DNA of 64,000 nucleotides from an uncultured Bacteroides sp. (GCA_945874355.1 CAMCGB010000004.1:103596-167595), one strand, 5' to 3'. Counted from the stretch's first letter, positions 37,392 to 47,162 are shown. The notes: generated by a model from the letters alone, not told the origin. Numbers and translations are program-made.

Positions 37392-38996
37392 TTATTTGCT
37401 GTTAAGTACAAAATCTATCAGTGCGGACATCTTCTGGAGATAGTCCTTGGTAGAGATGCAGAGCGTACCGTCCGTGCAGCGGTAGGGCGAGGTGTCGTAC
37501 TCGTCGCCCACATTGGTCGATACGAACTCTGTCGTATGGCTCTTCTCTGTGGGGGCTCCGGCCTTGTAGGGATTGGAAGTGCTCGAAAGAGGGCTGAGCC
37601 AGCAGCCGTTCTTCTGCTGGGCAGATAGTATCTCCTTCACCTGGGCCTCGGTGGTCCTTCCCGCAGGTACGGACACATAGTAGGGCTCGAGGGGCACCTC
37701 ACACTTGGCATACAGGGGCGAGCAGGCCAGAAGGCTGTCGCGGTCGAGCTTCAGGGCGGCCTCGTACTGCCTTCTCAAAGCCTTGGTGTTCACCCAGGCG
37801 GCGGAGCTGTAGTGGCCGATGGTATTGCTGATGTTCTGGTCCGTGTAGTAGTGGCCGTTGTCGGTATTGGAGCCTTCGCGATGTACGTACAGAGGCTTGC
37901 CGCTGTCGGGATCCACGAAGCGGGGCACCAGAATGGCCTCCGGGTCCCTTGAAGGACGGTTCCACTTGGCGACTTCGCTCTGCGGCAACTGCTCGCTTTC
38001 GAGCCACTCGATGGCGGCGGGGATGCCGGAAAGGAAGCGTGTGTCGGCAGTGATGGTATAATACCTCAGGAGCTGGCGTATCATTGCAACGGTAGTGCCG
38101 CTGTTCACCGCCCTCGGCTCATAGGAGCGGGCATGGGCGGGCTTGAGGTCTTCGACCGTGTACTGGTCTGCCCATCCGGCGTATGGCTGTCCCTGTTGAA
38201 GAGTGATTATCAGATACATAGCCCTCAAGACGGGCTCCCTCAGGGACTGCATTCCCAGGCACTGGCAGCACTGCATGAGGAACTCGGTGCACTCCGGAAT
38301 CACGTCGTCATTTAGGGTTATGAAAGAGGAATAGTCAGCCTTGCCCTCGAAGGGATGGTCATACATCAGGGGATATCTCTGGGGCCAACCTCCTACGGGG
38401 TACTGGCTTTCAAGCACAAAGTTAATGGCCTTGTCCAGAGCCGGCTTGAAAGCGGGATCGTACTTTTCAACATACATTCTGAGCAGGAACTTGGCGCACT
38501 CCGAGCTGGCGGAGTCGTCGAAAGTGGCATTACCGTAGTAGTGGCGGAACTCTTCAAGCCTCCAGCCGCTGCGGCCGACGGTATTGTACCAGTCCTTGAG
38601 GGAGTTCTCTCCGGCAAAGTCAAAAACATAGTTCCATCCACCGCATTCAAGCTGCCCCCAGATCAGGGCCTGGGCCACTTTGCAGGCCTGCTCATAATAA
38701 AACTCGTCGCCCGTGGCGTGATATGCGTCCAGCATCAGATGGCCTACCTGAGGGGTACCGGGAGCCTGGGTCCATACCATAGTGCTCTTGGCTTCCATCT
38801 CGCCCCAGCGGCGGGAGAAGTCGGGGAGGTAATTCCATACGAATCCTCCTCTGACGCTGACAGAGTCCATCATAAACTCGGTCGCGGACTTCATTGCGTC
38901 CAAGGCTTTGGTTTTCAGACTGGGAGCCTTTGCTCCAACAGTCAGGGGCGCGGCTATCGCGCAAGACAAAAGAATTGTTTTGAGTGCGGTGGTCAT
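37392..38996 (-). CDS. PL10 pectate lyase (copy 2)
   Basis: A 534-residue exported lyase with the same signatures as the copy at 20283-21800: ESQYPVGGWPQRYP, YYGNATFDDSASSECAKFLL and SATEFMMDSVSVRGGFVWNYLPDFSRRWGE-like opening (first half of that stretch shared by both). The two differ in the C-terminal part, where this copy is longer and has an insert between about 390 and 480. It leads the - strand operon PL10, CE12-CE8, GH2, GH95. No TAnnTTTG element was seen in the 120-base gap upstream on this strand. Confidence 0.86.
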   Translation of the reverse strand: MTTALKTILLSCAIAAPLTVGAKAPSLKTKALDAMKSATEFMMDSVSVRGGFVWNYLPDFSRRWGEMEAKSTMVWTQAPGTPQVGHLMLDAYHATGDEFYYEQACKVAQALIWGQLECGGWNYVFDFAGENSLKDWYNTVGRSGWRLEEFRHYYGNATFDDSASSECAKFLLRMYVEKYDPAFKPALDKAINFVLESQYPVGGWPQRYPLMYDHPFEGKADYSSFITLNDDVIPECTEFLMQCCQCLGMQSLREPVLRAMYLIITLQQGQPYAGWADQYTVEDLKPAHARSYEPRAVNSGTTVAMIRQLLRYYTITADTRFLSGIPAAIEWLESEQLPQSEVAKWNRPSRDPEAILVPRFVDPDSGKPLYVHREGSNTDNGHYYTDQNISNTIGHYSSAAWVNTKALRRQYEAALKLDRDSLLACSPLYAKCEVPLEPYYVSVPAGRTTEAQVKEILSAQQKNGCWLSPLSSTSNPYKAGAPTEKSHTTEFVSTNVGDEYDTSPYRCTDGTLCISTKDYLQKMSALIDFVLNSK

Positions 38997-39071
38997 TTTT
39001 CAATATGCGGTTTTAATAATTGTCGTAGTGCGTCTTCGGCAAAAACGCTACCAATTTACTAAAAAAAACAC

Positions 39072-39079
39072 TACCTTTG
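39072..39079 (+). promoter_or_regulatory. Promoter -7 element for the KdgF-like gene
   Basis: TACCTTTG matches TAnnTTTG and lies 37 bases before the ATG at 39117. Confidence 0.55.
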
Positions 39080-39116
39080 GCCGATTTGCGGAAAAAGACT
39101 CAATAAACCGATCAAT

Positions 39117-39572
39117 ATGAACAAAGTTTCTCTAATCCTCGCTGCAGCCGCCCTGACCATCTGCGCCGCCAGCTGCTGCAACAATTCAACAAAAGAGCCC
39201 TCTGAGGCTGAAAACACAGAACAAGTTATGACCAAGCAGAGTGACAATTTCATTTTTGCCGACCAGACCCGCTGGGATGACGCCGGCGGCGGTGTAGTCC
39301 GTCAGGTAATGGGCTACAATGACAACATCATGATGGTGAAAGTCAAGTTCACCAAAGGCCAGGAAGGCGCCATGCACAGCCATCCCCACTCACAGGTGAC
39401 CTATGTCGCTTCAGGCGTATTCGAGTTCACCATCGGCGGAGTCACAAAGATTGTCCGCGCAGGAGACGCCCTCTACAAGCAGCCCAACCTTGAGCACGGC
39501 TGCGTATGTCTGGAGGACGGTATCCTCATCGACTGTTTCAATCCGATGAGGGATACCTTCATCCAGGAATAA
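39117..39572 (+). CDS. kdgF: KdgF-like cupin, predicted lipoprotein
   Basis: A 151-residue protein whose last 110 residues are a single cupin with VRQVMGYNDNIMMVKVKF and metal ligands H87, H89, Q93 and H127 (MHSHPHSQVTYV...EHG). This matches KdgF, which opens the ring of 4,5-unsaturated uronates to give DKI. Unlike the usual cytoplasmic KdgF it begins with a signal and a plausible lipobox (CAASC, Cys20), implying action in the periplasm. An internal ATG at 39225 could give a cytoplasmic form of about 115 residues; no strong ribosome-binding site decides this. It is monocistronic, ending one base from the convergent beta-helix gene. Confidence 0.8.
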   Translation: MNKVSLILAAAALTICAASCCNNSTKEPSEAENTEQVMTKQSDNFIFADQTRWDDAGGGVVRQVMGYNDNIMMVKVKFTKGQEGAMHSHPHSQVTYVASGVFEFTIGGVTKIVRAGDALYKQPNLEHGCVCLEDGILIDCFNPMRDTFIQE

Positions 39573-42056
39573 TCACTTCCACTCGGCGAGAACTGAGTGC
39601 ACGAGTATTCTGCTCTCGGTGCCGACAGTGCTGGTATGTTGCAGGCCCAGGCCTCCGAAACCGTTTTCAACGATAGGAGCGCTGAGGTCTGCACTTCTTT
39701 TTACATTGGGGTCTGATGCCAGCTCGGGACGGCCCATAGGCCCCTCGACGCGGGCCTTCAGAAGGCCGCCTTCAGTCCATACTTTCAGTTCGCAGCCCGT
39801 AAGGAAGCAATCCACGGTGACGCTTTCGCTTATGGGGCTGATCTGCCCGTTGTCATACTTTACCAGGAGCACATCCACAGCATTGGCATATTTGGTGGTA
39901 CGGATCACCCTCAAGGCATAGCCGCTCAAAGTGCGGGTATCGAACTTGATGTACAGGTCCAGGTACTGCTGTCTTGCACTCGCAAAGCCCTGGCCTCCGT
40001 CCTTTGCGGGGTCCACTTGCCAGTGGACTCTCATATCGCCATACTTTCCCTTCAGAGGAGTGTACAACAGGCGGGCACCCTGCTGAAGCTGCTGGATTCC
40101 AAAACCTTTGGCTCCGTTGATGCCGCTTCCCCAGCACCACGACGGCTGCGAATTGTCGGTCGTCCAGCTATAGTCACAGGTGTCGGAAGGCTTATATGCA
40201 TCTACGGTCCAGAAGCCTTCCAGAATGCGGGTTTGGGTCTGGCAGGGGAAGTCCGAGAAGTCAGTACTCAGGATGTCGGACGTCACCGAAATGTCAGAAG
40301 CGCTGACTTTCCGGCGGCTCACCACCGTCACTTCCTCTCCCTTTTCGCACCTCAGGTGCCTGGGAGCTATCTTCGCCACTATATAATAGCCTTTGTCGGC
40401 CTCGCTCAAGGTATAGGAGCGGAGCACATTCGAATTGCGGGATACCTTCACCGGTATGGCATCCTCTCCGCTGCGCTTGAGGCTTCTGCACCAGGTGATT
40501 TCCGAGAGGTCACGCCGCCCCTGAAGGTCAAGGGTGTAGTCAAGGGTATAGACCCCGTTCTCAAGACTCAGGACGGGAGCCGACGTGAAGGCTGGAGCGG
40601 GTACGAAATCGGGATATACAGTGAGGGCCACGGCGGCTTCCAGGCCAGAATCGGTGTAGGCGATAAGGTCGAAACTCCTGGCCTCATCTTCGCTGTTCAG
40701 ACTCTTTACGCTTATCGTTCCGCCTTCAGTCGAAGAAAGGGCGACATACTTTTCGAAGCCGGGCTGCACTTTCCATCTTACAGTCTGATTGTCAAGAATA
40801 TACCCTCCATTCCTATAACTATGGGCTGAAAACTCCAGAGCAGGACCTCCGGTCTGTAGGGCAGCCGTTCTTACGCCCAGATCAAGGCAGGTGGGGATAT
40901 TAGAGTAATCCACCCCGTCGCGCTCCGAAAGGGCCTCAACACTGGAGCGCAAGCCCTGGGGGTCCCAGTCGTCTTCTCCGCGCAGGAGGTTGAAGGTATT
41001 GTAAAGCACAGAGCCGTCCTCATCGATGAGCCGGTAGGCGCCGAGCTGGGTTGACTGGTCCAGACAGACGGTGTTATAGGGCTTGGCCGCCCCTACGAAA
41101 GCGCTGTGCGAATCGAGAGTGACATTGTACTGATAGCATCTAAGCCACTGCTCGGGGCGGAAAGTCCAGCCAAGATACAAAGGCCTGCCGGCGTAGAAAG
41201 CGCAGTCCACCAGAGAGTGCCTTCCGACGCTTTTGCTAATGGCCTGAACATCTTCCTCGTGGCAGACATTGAAGCGGCAAGAGAGGAACACACTGCCCCA
41301 GGGGCTTACGCTTCCAAAAGGCTGCCTGCCCCAAAAGTCGAAGTCACAGCCCAGATAGACGCCGTTCCTGTTCAGCGAGTCGTCGGTACTCTCGAAATGG
41401 CAGCCCACAAAAAGGATTCTTCTCGCGCCTTCCAGAGGGCAGAGGTTCAGCCTAGAAACGAAACGTACATTCTCGGCATACACCCTGTCACCGCGACAGA
41501 AGGCGAGCTGGGCCTGGGTGATGGCGCTGCGCCTCTTGGGCCTGTTAAGGGAAGGGTCCAGAGGATATTCGAGGTCTATGTTGCAGTAGTTGCCCATAGT
41601 AAGGTCCTTGAAAACCAGGTCGTCACCGAAGAACTCGAACATAGTGAAATTGCCGATCGAGCCCTGGGTCTGGCCTCTGGCGCTGCCCAGCACCACATCC
41701 CTGGGGTCGTCCGATAGGCCGAGCAGCTGCAGGGCATTGCACCTTACCGTCATTCCGATGGGGGTGCTTCCGTCGGGATTCCTTCTCACCTCAGGGTCGT
41801 CAGGATCGTCAATCCAATAGACACCCGGGGCTATATAGATGCGCATAGGCTCCAGCGCAGTGCCGTCGACGGCCTTGGCTATGGCCTTATGGAAATCATT
41901 GAACACATACTCGCTCTCCTGCGCCTTGCTGTCCAGCAGGAAAGTCTTGGGTCCCAGCTCCACCGTTTCACCTTTGTAGTTGATGGACTGCGCTCCGGCA
42001 AGCACCGGACATAGCGCAAGAAGGGCTACCGACAATAACAGATACTTGTGTCTCAT
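39573..42056 (-). CDS. Secreted right-handed beta-helix protein with C-terminal lectin-like domain
   Basis: An 827-residue exported protein (signal LLLSVALLALCPVLAGAQS). Residues 30-390 look like a pectinesterase or pectate-lyase type beta-helix (RIYIAPGVYWIDDP, FVGCHFESTDDSLNRNGVY, SWGSVFLSCRF-like turns). Ig-like domains follow (about 400-590), then a concanavalin-like sandwich (about 600-827). The four-residue signature of CE8 enzymes is not evident, so the activity is open: esterase, lyase or binding. It overlaps GH106 by four bases, so it is translated with it and should act on the same rhamnose-rich pectin. Confidence 0.65.
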   Translation of the reverse strand: MRHKYLLLSVALLALCPVLAGAQSINYKGETVELGPKTFLLDSKAQESEYVFNDFHKAIAKAVDGTALEPMRIYIAPGVYWIDDPDDPEVRRNPDGSTPIGMTVRCNALQLLGLSDDPRDVVLGSARGQTQGSIGNFTMFEFFGDDLVFKDLTMGNYCNIDLEYPLDPSLNRPKRRSAITQAQLAFCRGDRVYAENVRFVSRLNLCPLEGARRILFVGCHFESTDDSLNRNGVYLGCDFDFWGRQPFGSVSPWGSVFLSCRFNVCHEEDVQAISKSVGRHSLVDCAFYAGRPLYLGWTFRPEQWLRCYQYNVTLDSHSAFVGAAKPYNTVCLDQSTQLGAYRLIDEDGSVLYNTFNLLRGEDDWDPQGLRSSVEALSERDGVDYSNIPTCLDLGVRTAALQTGGPALEFSAHSYRNGGYILDNQTVRWKVQPGFEKYVALSSTEGGTISVKSLNSEDEARSFDLIAYTDSGLEAAVALTVYPDFVPAPAFTSAPVLSLENGVYTLDYTLDLQGRRDLSEITWCRSLKRSGEDAIPVKVSRNSNVLRSYTLSEADKGYYIVAKIAPRHLRCEKGEEVTVVSRRKVSASDISVTSDILSTDFSDFPCQTQTRILEGFWTVDAYKPSDTCDYSWTTDNSQPSWCWGSGINGAKGFGIQQLQQGARLLYTPLKGKYGDMRVHWQVDPAKDGGQGFASARQQYLDLYIKFDTRTLSGYALRVIRTTKYANAVDVLLVKYDNGQISPISESVTVDCFLTGCELKVWTEGGLLKARVEGPMGRPELASDPNVKRSADLSAPIVENGFGGLGLQHTSTVGTESRILVHSVLAEWK

Positions 42057-45000
42057 TGGTTTGTAATATTAATTGCAGGGAAAATACTTATGCTGATATT
42101 GCGACTGATGCCGGCCGGATACAAAAGGGCGTACTCGTGAATAATCTGCTGGGGAGGAATATTTTTCTGCTGCAAGGGAGAAGTAGTCCACCTTTTCTGT
42201 CCGGAACGCACCCCTGCCTTATCCCCTATCAGACGGTTCCTCCAGGGATTGGTCACAATTATTTCCAGAGTATTGTCACCCTCTTTGAGAGAGGAGAGCA
42301 CGTCTATTGAATGGTACGGGTCCCATAGGCTTTCATATTCAACACCATTGAGCCGTATTGTTGCAGTGGAGCCGAAGGCCGGAATACCCATCAGGGCCGC
42401 CCTTGCACCTTTCAGGGCGTCGGACGGGACATCGAAATGCATAGAATAAAGTATCTCTCCGGAGTAATGCCTTTCAACGGGATCGAGAGATGAGGTCAGT
42501 TCCTTGAACCCTCCTATTGGACGTGTACCCAAAAGAGGCTCGTCAATGAAAGTCATAGTGCCTACCGTGCCATCAAGAACTATGACCAGCGGGTCAGGAA
42601 CATCCACTCTGCAGGCTGTACAATCGGAAAAAGAAGCGTAAAACGAACCGGTCAACTTATGCCAGGACAGCATTCCCGGTCCATTTGAAGGGAACAGAGG
42701 ACATCCGTCAATATCGGTAATGCCATTAACATGGGGGATGCGGTCACCTCCCTCCCCGAGTACGACGAACACTCCCTGTCTTGGATCCAGACTCAAGGGC
42801 ACAGTAGTGACTTGATCATCACAACGATATATTTGCCAGTCACATACAGAGCCGTCCATCGGATTCCAGATCTGAGGTTTACCGAAGGGAAAGTCAAATC
42901 TGGCCTCAAAAGAGAGAGCGGAGGAGTTGCTCTTGTTCACCAAATAGTATACCTGCCTGCCGTCTATCGCCTTGTGGCAGTAAAGAAGACGGTCGATGTC
43001 CACATCTGTATCCAGGTCCTTTCTATAGCTGCGCTCCAGTTTCCTTTTGTCCGTAATCACCATTCCGCTGTCCCAGATGTTTTCAGCTATGACTTCGAGT
43101 TGTTTGTCATTAACGCTCCTGTTCGTGAGAGAAAGTGTGGACACAGGCCTTGGGCCATAAATCAAAGCGCCTCCACGAGCCAGCTCTTGAATGGCAGACG
43201 CCGTCTCCAGCTCGAGTCTGGGGCTTCGCAATGCCAGAAATTTGAAAGGGTGAATGCCGTCCAGATATATGATAGAATCTTTTACACTCAACCTGCTTCT
43301 CAAAGTTTCCGAATTGATATACTGAAATTTGCATCCTTTCGGCAGAAGAGTTTCAATTTCAGATTCACTCATTTCGACATTGGGCAGTTCGTCGCCGATA
43401 AACACCAGGGCATCGGCACGGACTGAACCTTTTTGAAGCACATACTGGATTCTGGACTGCTCTCTAAAAAAGCCGTCTGAGCGCATAAACCAGGTATTGT
43501 TGCGGTTAAAGGTCTGACCGTAAATACCAAGGGTCACTCCCGGCCTTAGGTCCAGAGGCTGATGCACATAACTGTGCAGGACCATACGGTTTACACCCTG
43601 AGTATATGCCTGATCGGCGTAGAGTTTGAGGTCAATAGGAGAATCGCTGTACAGTGCCATACCAGTATAGGCTTCGCTGGCTATCACGTCTTTATTGTAT
43701 ATAAGTCCGGCGTGGTAAGGAAAGGCATGCTTGGAGTTGTTGCCGGGCTCAAAGACTATGGGCCACTCCCTGTATGCACTACTCTGTGCCCAGAATTCAG
43801 TCATAGGCACATCGCAGTACTGATAAGACTTAAGAACATCGACGGGCGGCATCGTCGGCCCGCCGTATATTCCTTCGGAGTAGAGTTTCATCCCGTTGCG
43901 GTGGCACAGTTCGGAGAGATGCTTGAAGTAATAGTCCAGAACCAGTTCACCCCTTGTGCGATTAAAATCATAGAGGAAAGCATCTGAAAGCTCCTTTGAA
44001 GCGATTCTTTCTCCACACAGCACAGGGATGTACGCAGTAAGGTCGTAACCTCGGCGCGAAAGGAACTCGTAGGGCATCTGCCGGGTCCAATTCTGTTCCC
44101 CGCACTCCCAACTGTCAACCAGAAAATAGGTAAAAGTCTTCCCGCAAAGGTCCGAGGCGGCCTCAATGAGCTTGCGGGGGAAGGCCTCGAAATGGATATT
44201 GAGCGCGGTTGTATCCATCTTGTCGCACTCCAGACCGACTCCCTGGGGAGATGCCGGATGGTTGAATTTGCCGTTGGACGTGTATCCGAAGCGTATTACA
44301 GTCCAGTCTCCCGAGGGAAAATTCCAGCGCAGAACTCCATCCTCATCCATTTTGGAAGTAAGGTCCACAACTTCTGCAGCAGAAGCGATGACAGCCTGGG
44401 GATCAGAGTCATACACTCCCCTCTCGCCTTTGCTCAGAAGACAAAGCTCGGTAAGAGTGGTGGCACTGAAATCCGAATTCACCTTCAGCCTCCAGTGCTT
44501 CGAACTGCTGCGGGGGAAAGGCAGTTTCTGCAGACTTGACGCCGAGCGGGGATATACCTCAGCCACAGTGCGGTATTCTGCCCCGTCGTCGCTGACTTCA
44601 ATCTTTACGGGTATGGGGAAACGTGCGGCTGACACTGCAATGTAAATCTGCAACTCATCGGCAGCAAACTCCCCGGAAAAGTCCAGATAGACATATTTGT
44701 CTTCGTTCAGTGTGAGTCCCGTCTGCGGATTGCCGTCTATAAGGATCTCAGGATCCACAGGGTCCAGCAGATCGATGTGTCTGGTCTCGTCGTGATACTT
44801 GTGACTCTTGATAAGGGTTTCCTGAGGGTACGAACCCCTGCATCTTACTGAAGGAGCCGCCTTGACGAAAGAATTCGGCTTTTCTCCCCTGTAGGCCACA
44901 ACTTTGACGTCCCGATAGAACCTTTCCTTAAAATATGGCTTCTGAAGAGCCACAGTTCGCTTAGCCCCACCTTTTATATATGTTTTGCGCCAGGTATACT

Positions 45001-45412
45001 GCTTCATGGAAGTCTCCGGAGTAATCCAGGGGCCTCCGCTCTCGCTCCATCCGTCACAGTTAGCGGCTCCTATCTCAATGCCGAGGCTGTCGGCAACCTG
45101 CAGGGCATAGGAGAAAAGGGAGAACCACTCGTCTGAGCCAAACTCAACCTGAGGGCAGTCTTGCAATCCCACAAGACGATAGATATTCAGAATCGTGGCG
45201 TTGCTTATACCCTGGGACTTCATCGCATTGAGGTCCTTGCGTATTCCGTCCTTTGTTATGCCTCCGTCCATCCAATGCCACCAGGTGGCCACTTGATACT
45301 GTTCAGAAGGTTTTTTGAAATCCTCTTTCCTGAGGTCATCATTTCCTCCATAGGCCCGAAAGGGAAAGGCTGCAAGTAAAGCGGCCAGAACAGGACTAAT
45401 CAGGCGTTTCAT
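42053..45412 (-). CDS. GH106 alpha-L-rhamnosidase
   Basis: A 1119-residue exported glycosidase. The opening EDFKKPSEQYQVATWWHWMDGGITKDGIRKDLNAM and the later IEIGAANCDGWSESGGPWITPE are typical of GH106, as are the internal HHHL-free barrel, YFLVDSWECGEQNWT and LYSEGIYGGPTMPPVDVL. It would release L-rhamnose from rhamnogalacturonan fragments. A galactose-binding-like domain closes the protein. It starts three bases after GH43 and overlaps the beta-helix gene. Confidence 0.87.
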   Translation of the reverse strand: MKRLISPVLAALLAAFPFRAYGGNDDLRKEDFKKPSEQYQVATWWHWMDGGITKDGIRKDLNAMKSQGISNATILNIYRLVGLQDCPQVEFGSDEWFSLFSYALQVADSLGIEIGAANCDGWSESGGPWITPETSMKQYTWRKTYIKGGAKRTVALQKPYFKERFYRDVKVVAYRGEKPNSFVKAAPSVRCRGSYPQETLIKSHKYHDETRHIDLLDPVDPEILIDGNPQTGLTLNEDKYVYLDFSGEFAADELQIYIAVSAARFPIPVKIEVSDDGAEYRTVAEVYPRSASSLQKLPFPRSSSKHWRLKVNSDFSATTLTELCLLSKGERGVYDSDPQAVIASAAEVVDLTSKMDEDGVLRWNFPSGDWTVIRFGYTSNGKFNHPASPQGVGLECDKMDTTALNIHFEAFPRKLIEAASDLCGKTFTYFLVDSWECGEQNWTRQMPYEFLSRRGYDLTAYIPVLCGERIASKELSDAFLYDFNRTRGELVLDYYFKHLSELCHRNGMKLYSEGIYGGPTMPPVDVLKSYQYCDVPMTEFWAQSSAYREWPIVFEPGNNSKHAFPYHAGLIYNKDVIASEAYTGMALYSDSPIDLKLYADQAYTQGVNRMVLHSYVHQPLDLRPGVTLGIYGQTFNRNNTWFMRSDGFFREQSRIQYVLQKGSVRADALVFIGDELPNVEMSESEIETLLPKGCKFQYINSETLRSRLSVKDSIIYLDGIHPFKFLALRSPRLELETASAIQELARGGALIYGPRPVSTLSLTNRSVNDKQLEVIAENIWDSGMVITDKRKLERSYRKDLDTDVDIDRLLYCHKAIDGRQVYYLVNKSNSSALSFEARFDFPFGKPQIWNPMDGSVCDWQIYRCDDQVTTVPLSLDPRQGVFVVLGEGGDRIPHVNGITDIDGCPLFPSNGPGMLSWHKLTGSFYASFSDCTACRVDVPDPLVIVLDGTVGTMTFIDEPLLGTRPIGGFKELTSSLDPVERHYSGEILYSMHFDVPSDALKGARAALMGIPAFGSTATIRLNGVEYESLWDPYHSIDVLSSLKEGDNTLEIIVTNPWRNRLIGDKAGVRSGQKRWTTSPLQQKNIPPQQIIHEYALLYPAGISRNISISIFPAINITNQ

Positions 45413-45415
45413 ATT

Positions 45416-46924
45416 TTATTCAGAGTCAAGAGTGCGGTATTTGAAATTGCTGAACTTCACTTCGCCCTCACCGATGGCGACAAGTCCGGGCAGAAGGCTC
45501 TGGAACTCGTGGAAGACGTTGTGGTTGTAGCCTGAAACTTCGATGCCCCAGTCGTCCTTGTGCCACTCTTTGCCGTCGAAGCTGTAGTAGGCCGACACCA
45601 CCTGGCGGTCGTTCCTGAGGCGCAGCCAGATGTGGGTTACGTCCTGCATCCTCTGTCTCACACCGCCCTTGTCGCGGCGGAAACGCATAGTACCGCGGGG
45701 ACCTATGCCCTCACCTACATAATAGGAGCTGTTATAATAGAGGACAAGACCGGCGCTGGCAGTGGGGTCGCGCTCGATTTCGACCTCGAACTCATAGGCG
45801 TGGTCGCCTGCGACGAACATCAGTGGAGCGGCGTCAGCAGGGCTCTGTCCGGTGGCCTTGAGGGTCAATGTGCCGTTCTGCACGCTGGCTCTTGAAGCAT
45901 CGAAGTCCTTGTAATACTTCCAGTCCAGACCTATGCGGAACTCTCCAAGGCGGCTCTTGCGGTCGTAGCTCTGGAGGGGAAGCGGAGCGGGAAGTTCACC
46001 CTCGACTATGTTCTTGCCCAGAGAGTGGAACCATCCGTCCTCCCCGAGCTCTACGGGTTCCAGAAGAGTCTGACGGCCAAGGTTGTAGTAGCCGTTTTCG
46101 TAGGCGTGATAGACTATGTACCATCTTCCGTCGGGAGTGTCGATAAGAGAACCGTGACCGCGGCTCCACCAGCGGTCGTCACGGCTATAGGTGTGCACCA
46201 GAGGGTTGTAGGGCGAGTCCTCCCAGGGGCCGTCCACGCTCTTGGAACGGGCTATCGCCACCATATGGCTGGTGGGAGGTCCGGCCGTACCGCCCTCAGC
46301 AGCAATAAAATACCACCAGGGACCGATTTTTCTTACCTTCGGGCCTTCAAGGGCGAGGCCCTCGGTAATCCAGTCCTCGGGGATGGGCCAGCCGGCATAT
46401 ACCTTTTCGAGGGTGCCGCTTACGGTGTCGAGGCCGTCTTCGGTCAGCCTTATTCTCTGGCCTCCGCTCAGGAAAAGCCACTTCGTTCCGTCTTCGGCAA
46501 CTGCTATGCAGGGGTCAATCTGGCCTACGTGCAGGTCGTGGGGTTCGCTCCAGGGTCCGTACGGGCTGTCGGCATAGACCACGAAATTGCCTCTTCCGTG
46601 GACCGTGAAATAAATATAGAACTTCCCGTCACGCATCGAGATATCGGGAGCCCAGACGCTTCCGAGATACTCCTGGAGGGCATAACTAATCGGCTCCCAA
46701 TTGACAAGGTCCCTGGAATGCCATACCACGAGGCCCGGGTTGTAGTCAAATGAGGAGTGGGTCATGTAATAGTCCTCTCCGTCCCTTACAATACTGGGAT
46801 CGGGGTAGTCACCAGCGAGGACAGGATTGACATAAGTTCCGTAGGAATTGTTGCTCTCTGAAGAGCAGGCGGCGGCAAATAGCAGGCACACCAAGCCAAT
46901 AGCGGCAGAAATCTGTCGTTTCAT
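45416..46924 (-). CDS. GH43 arabinanase/arabinofuranosidase-type lipoprotein
   Basis: A 502-residue lipoprotein (LLFAACSSE, Cys20). The propeller runs to about 315 with the catalytic Asp in DYPDPSIVRDGEDYY, a second Asp in QIDPCIAVAEDGTKW and Glu in LEGPKVRKIGPWWYF. A C-terminal concanavalin-like sandwich (about 325-500, IWLRLRNDRQVVSAYYSFDG) follows. It differs from the GH43 at 18695, which lacks a lipobox. It heads the GH43-GH106-beta-helix cluster, 42 bases after rubredoxin; no separate promoter was seen. Confidence 0.88.
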   Translation of the reverse strand: MKRQISAAIGLVCLLFAAACSSESNNSYGTYVNPVLAGDYPDPSIVRDGEDYYMTHSSFDYNPGLVVWHSRDLVNWEPISYALQEYLGSVWAPDISMRDGKFYIYFTVHGRGNFVVYADSPYGPWSEPHDLHVGQIDPCIAVAEDGTKWLFLSGGQRIRLTEDGLDTVSGTLEKVYAGWPIPEDWITEGLALEGPKVRKIGPWWYFIAAEGGTAGPPTSHMVAIARSKSVDGPWEDSPYNPLVHTYSRDDRWWSRGHGSLIDTPDGRWYIVYHAYENGYYNLGRQTLLEPVELGEDGWFHSLGKNIVEGELPAPLPLQSYDRKSRLGEFRIGLDWKYYKDFDASRASVQNGTLTLKATGQSPADAAPLMFVAGDHAYEFEVEIERDPTASAGLVLYYNSSYYVGEGIGPRGTMRFRRDKGGVRQRMQDVTHIWLRLRNDRQVVSAYYSFDGKEWHKDDWGIEVSGYNHNVFHEFQSLLPGLVAIGEGEVKFSNFKYRTLDSE

Positions 46925-46966
46925 TTTGAATTGCGGTTATTATTTAGTGTCTTAAGGACAAGAGCC

Positions 46967-47128
46967 TTACTCTGCGGGCTCGAAATCATCCTTGCCTACT
47001 GAGCAAAGGGGGCAGAGCCAATCTTCGGGAAGGTCCTCGAAGGCAGTTCCGGGAGCGATTCCGTTATCGGGGTCGCCGCTTACAGGATCATAAATGTATC
47101 CGCAGGTTTTGCATACATACTTTTTCAT
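46967..47128 (-). CDS. Rubredoxin
   Basis: A 53-residue electron carrier. Four cysteines, C6, C9, C39 and C42, in [12 protein letters not shown] and [14 protein letters not shown], bind one iron. Length and motif spacing are exactly those of rubredoxin. It is read on the - strand with its own promoter and precedes GH43 by 42 bases; a functional link to glycan breakdown is not expected. Confidence 0.95.
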   Translation of the reverse strand: MKKYVCKTCGYIYDPVSGDPDNGIAPGTAFEDLPEDWLCPLCSVGKDDFEPAE

Positions 47129-47154
47129 ACTCTTTCTGTTTTAGTTAATCCGAA

Positions 47155-47162
47155 CAAAATTA
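47155..47162 (-). promoter_or_regulatory. Promoter -7 element for rubredoxin
   Basis: TAATTTTG on the - strand, 26 bases upstream of the rubredoxin ATG, matches TAnnTTTG. It may also serve the GH43-GH106-beta-helix genes. Confidence 0.55.
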
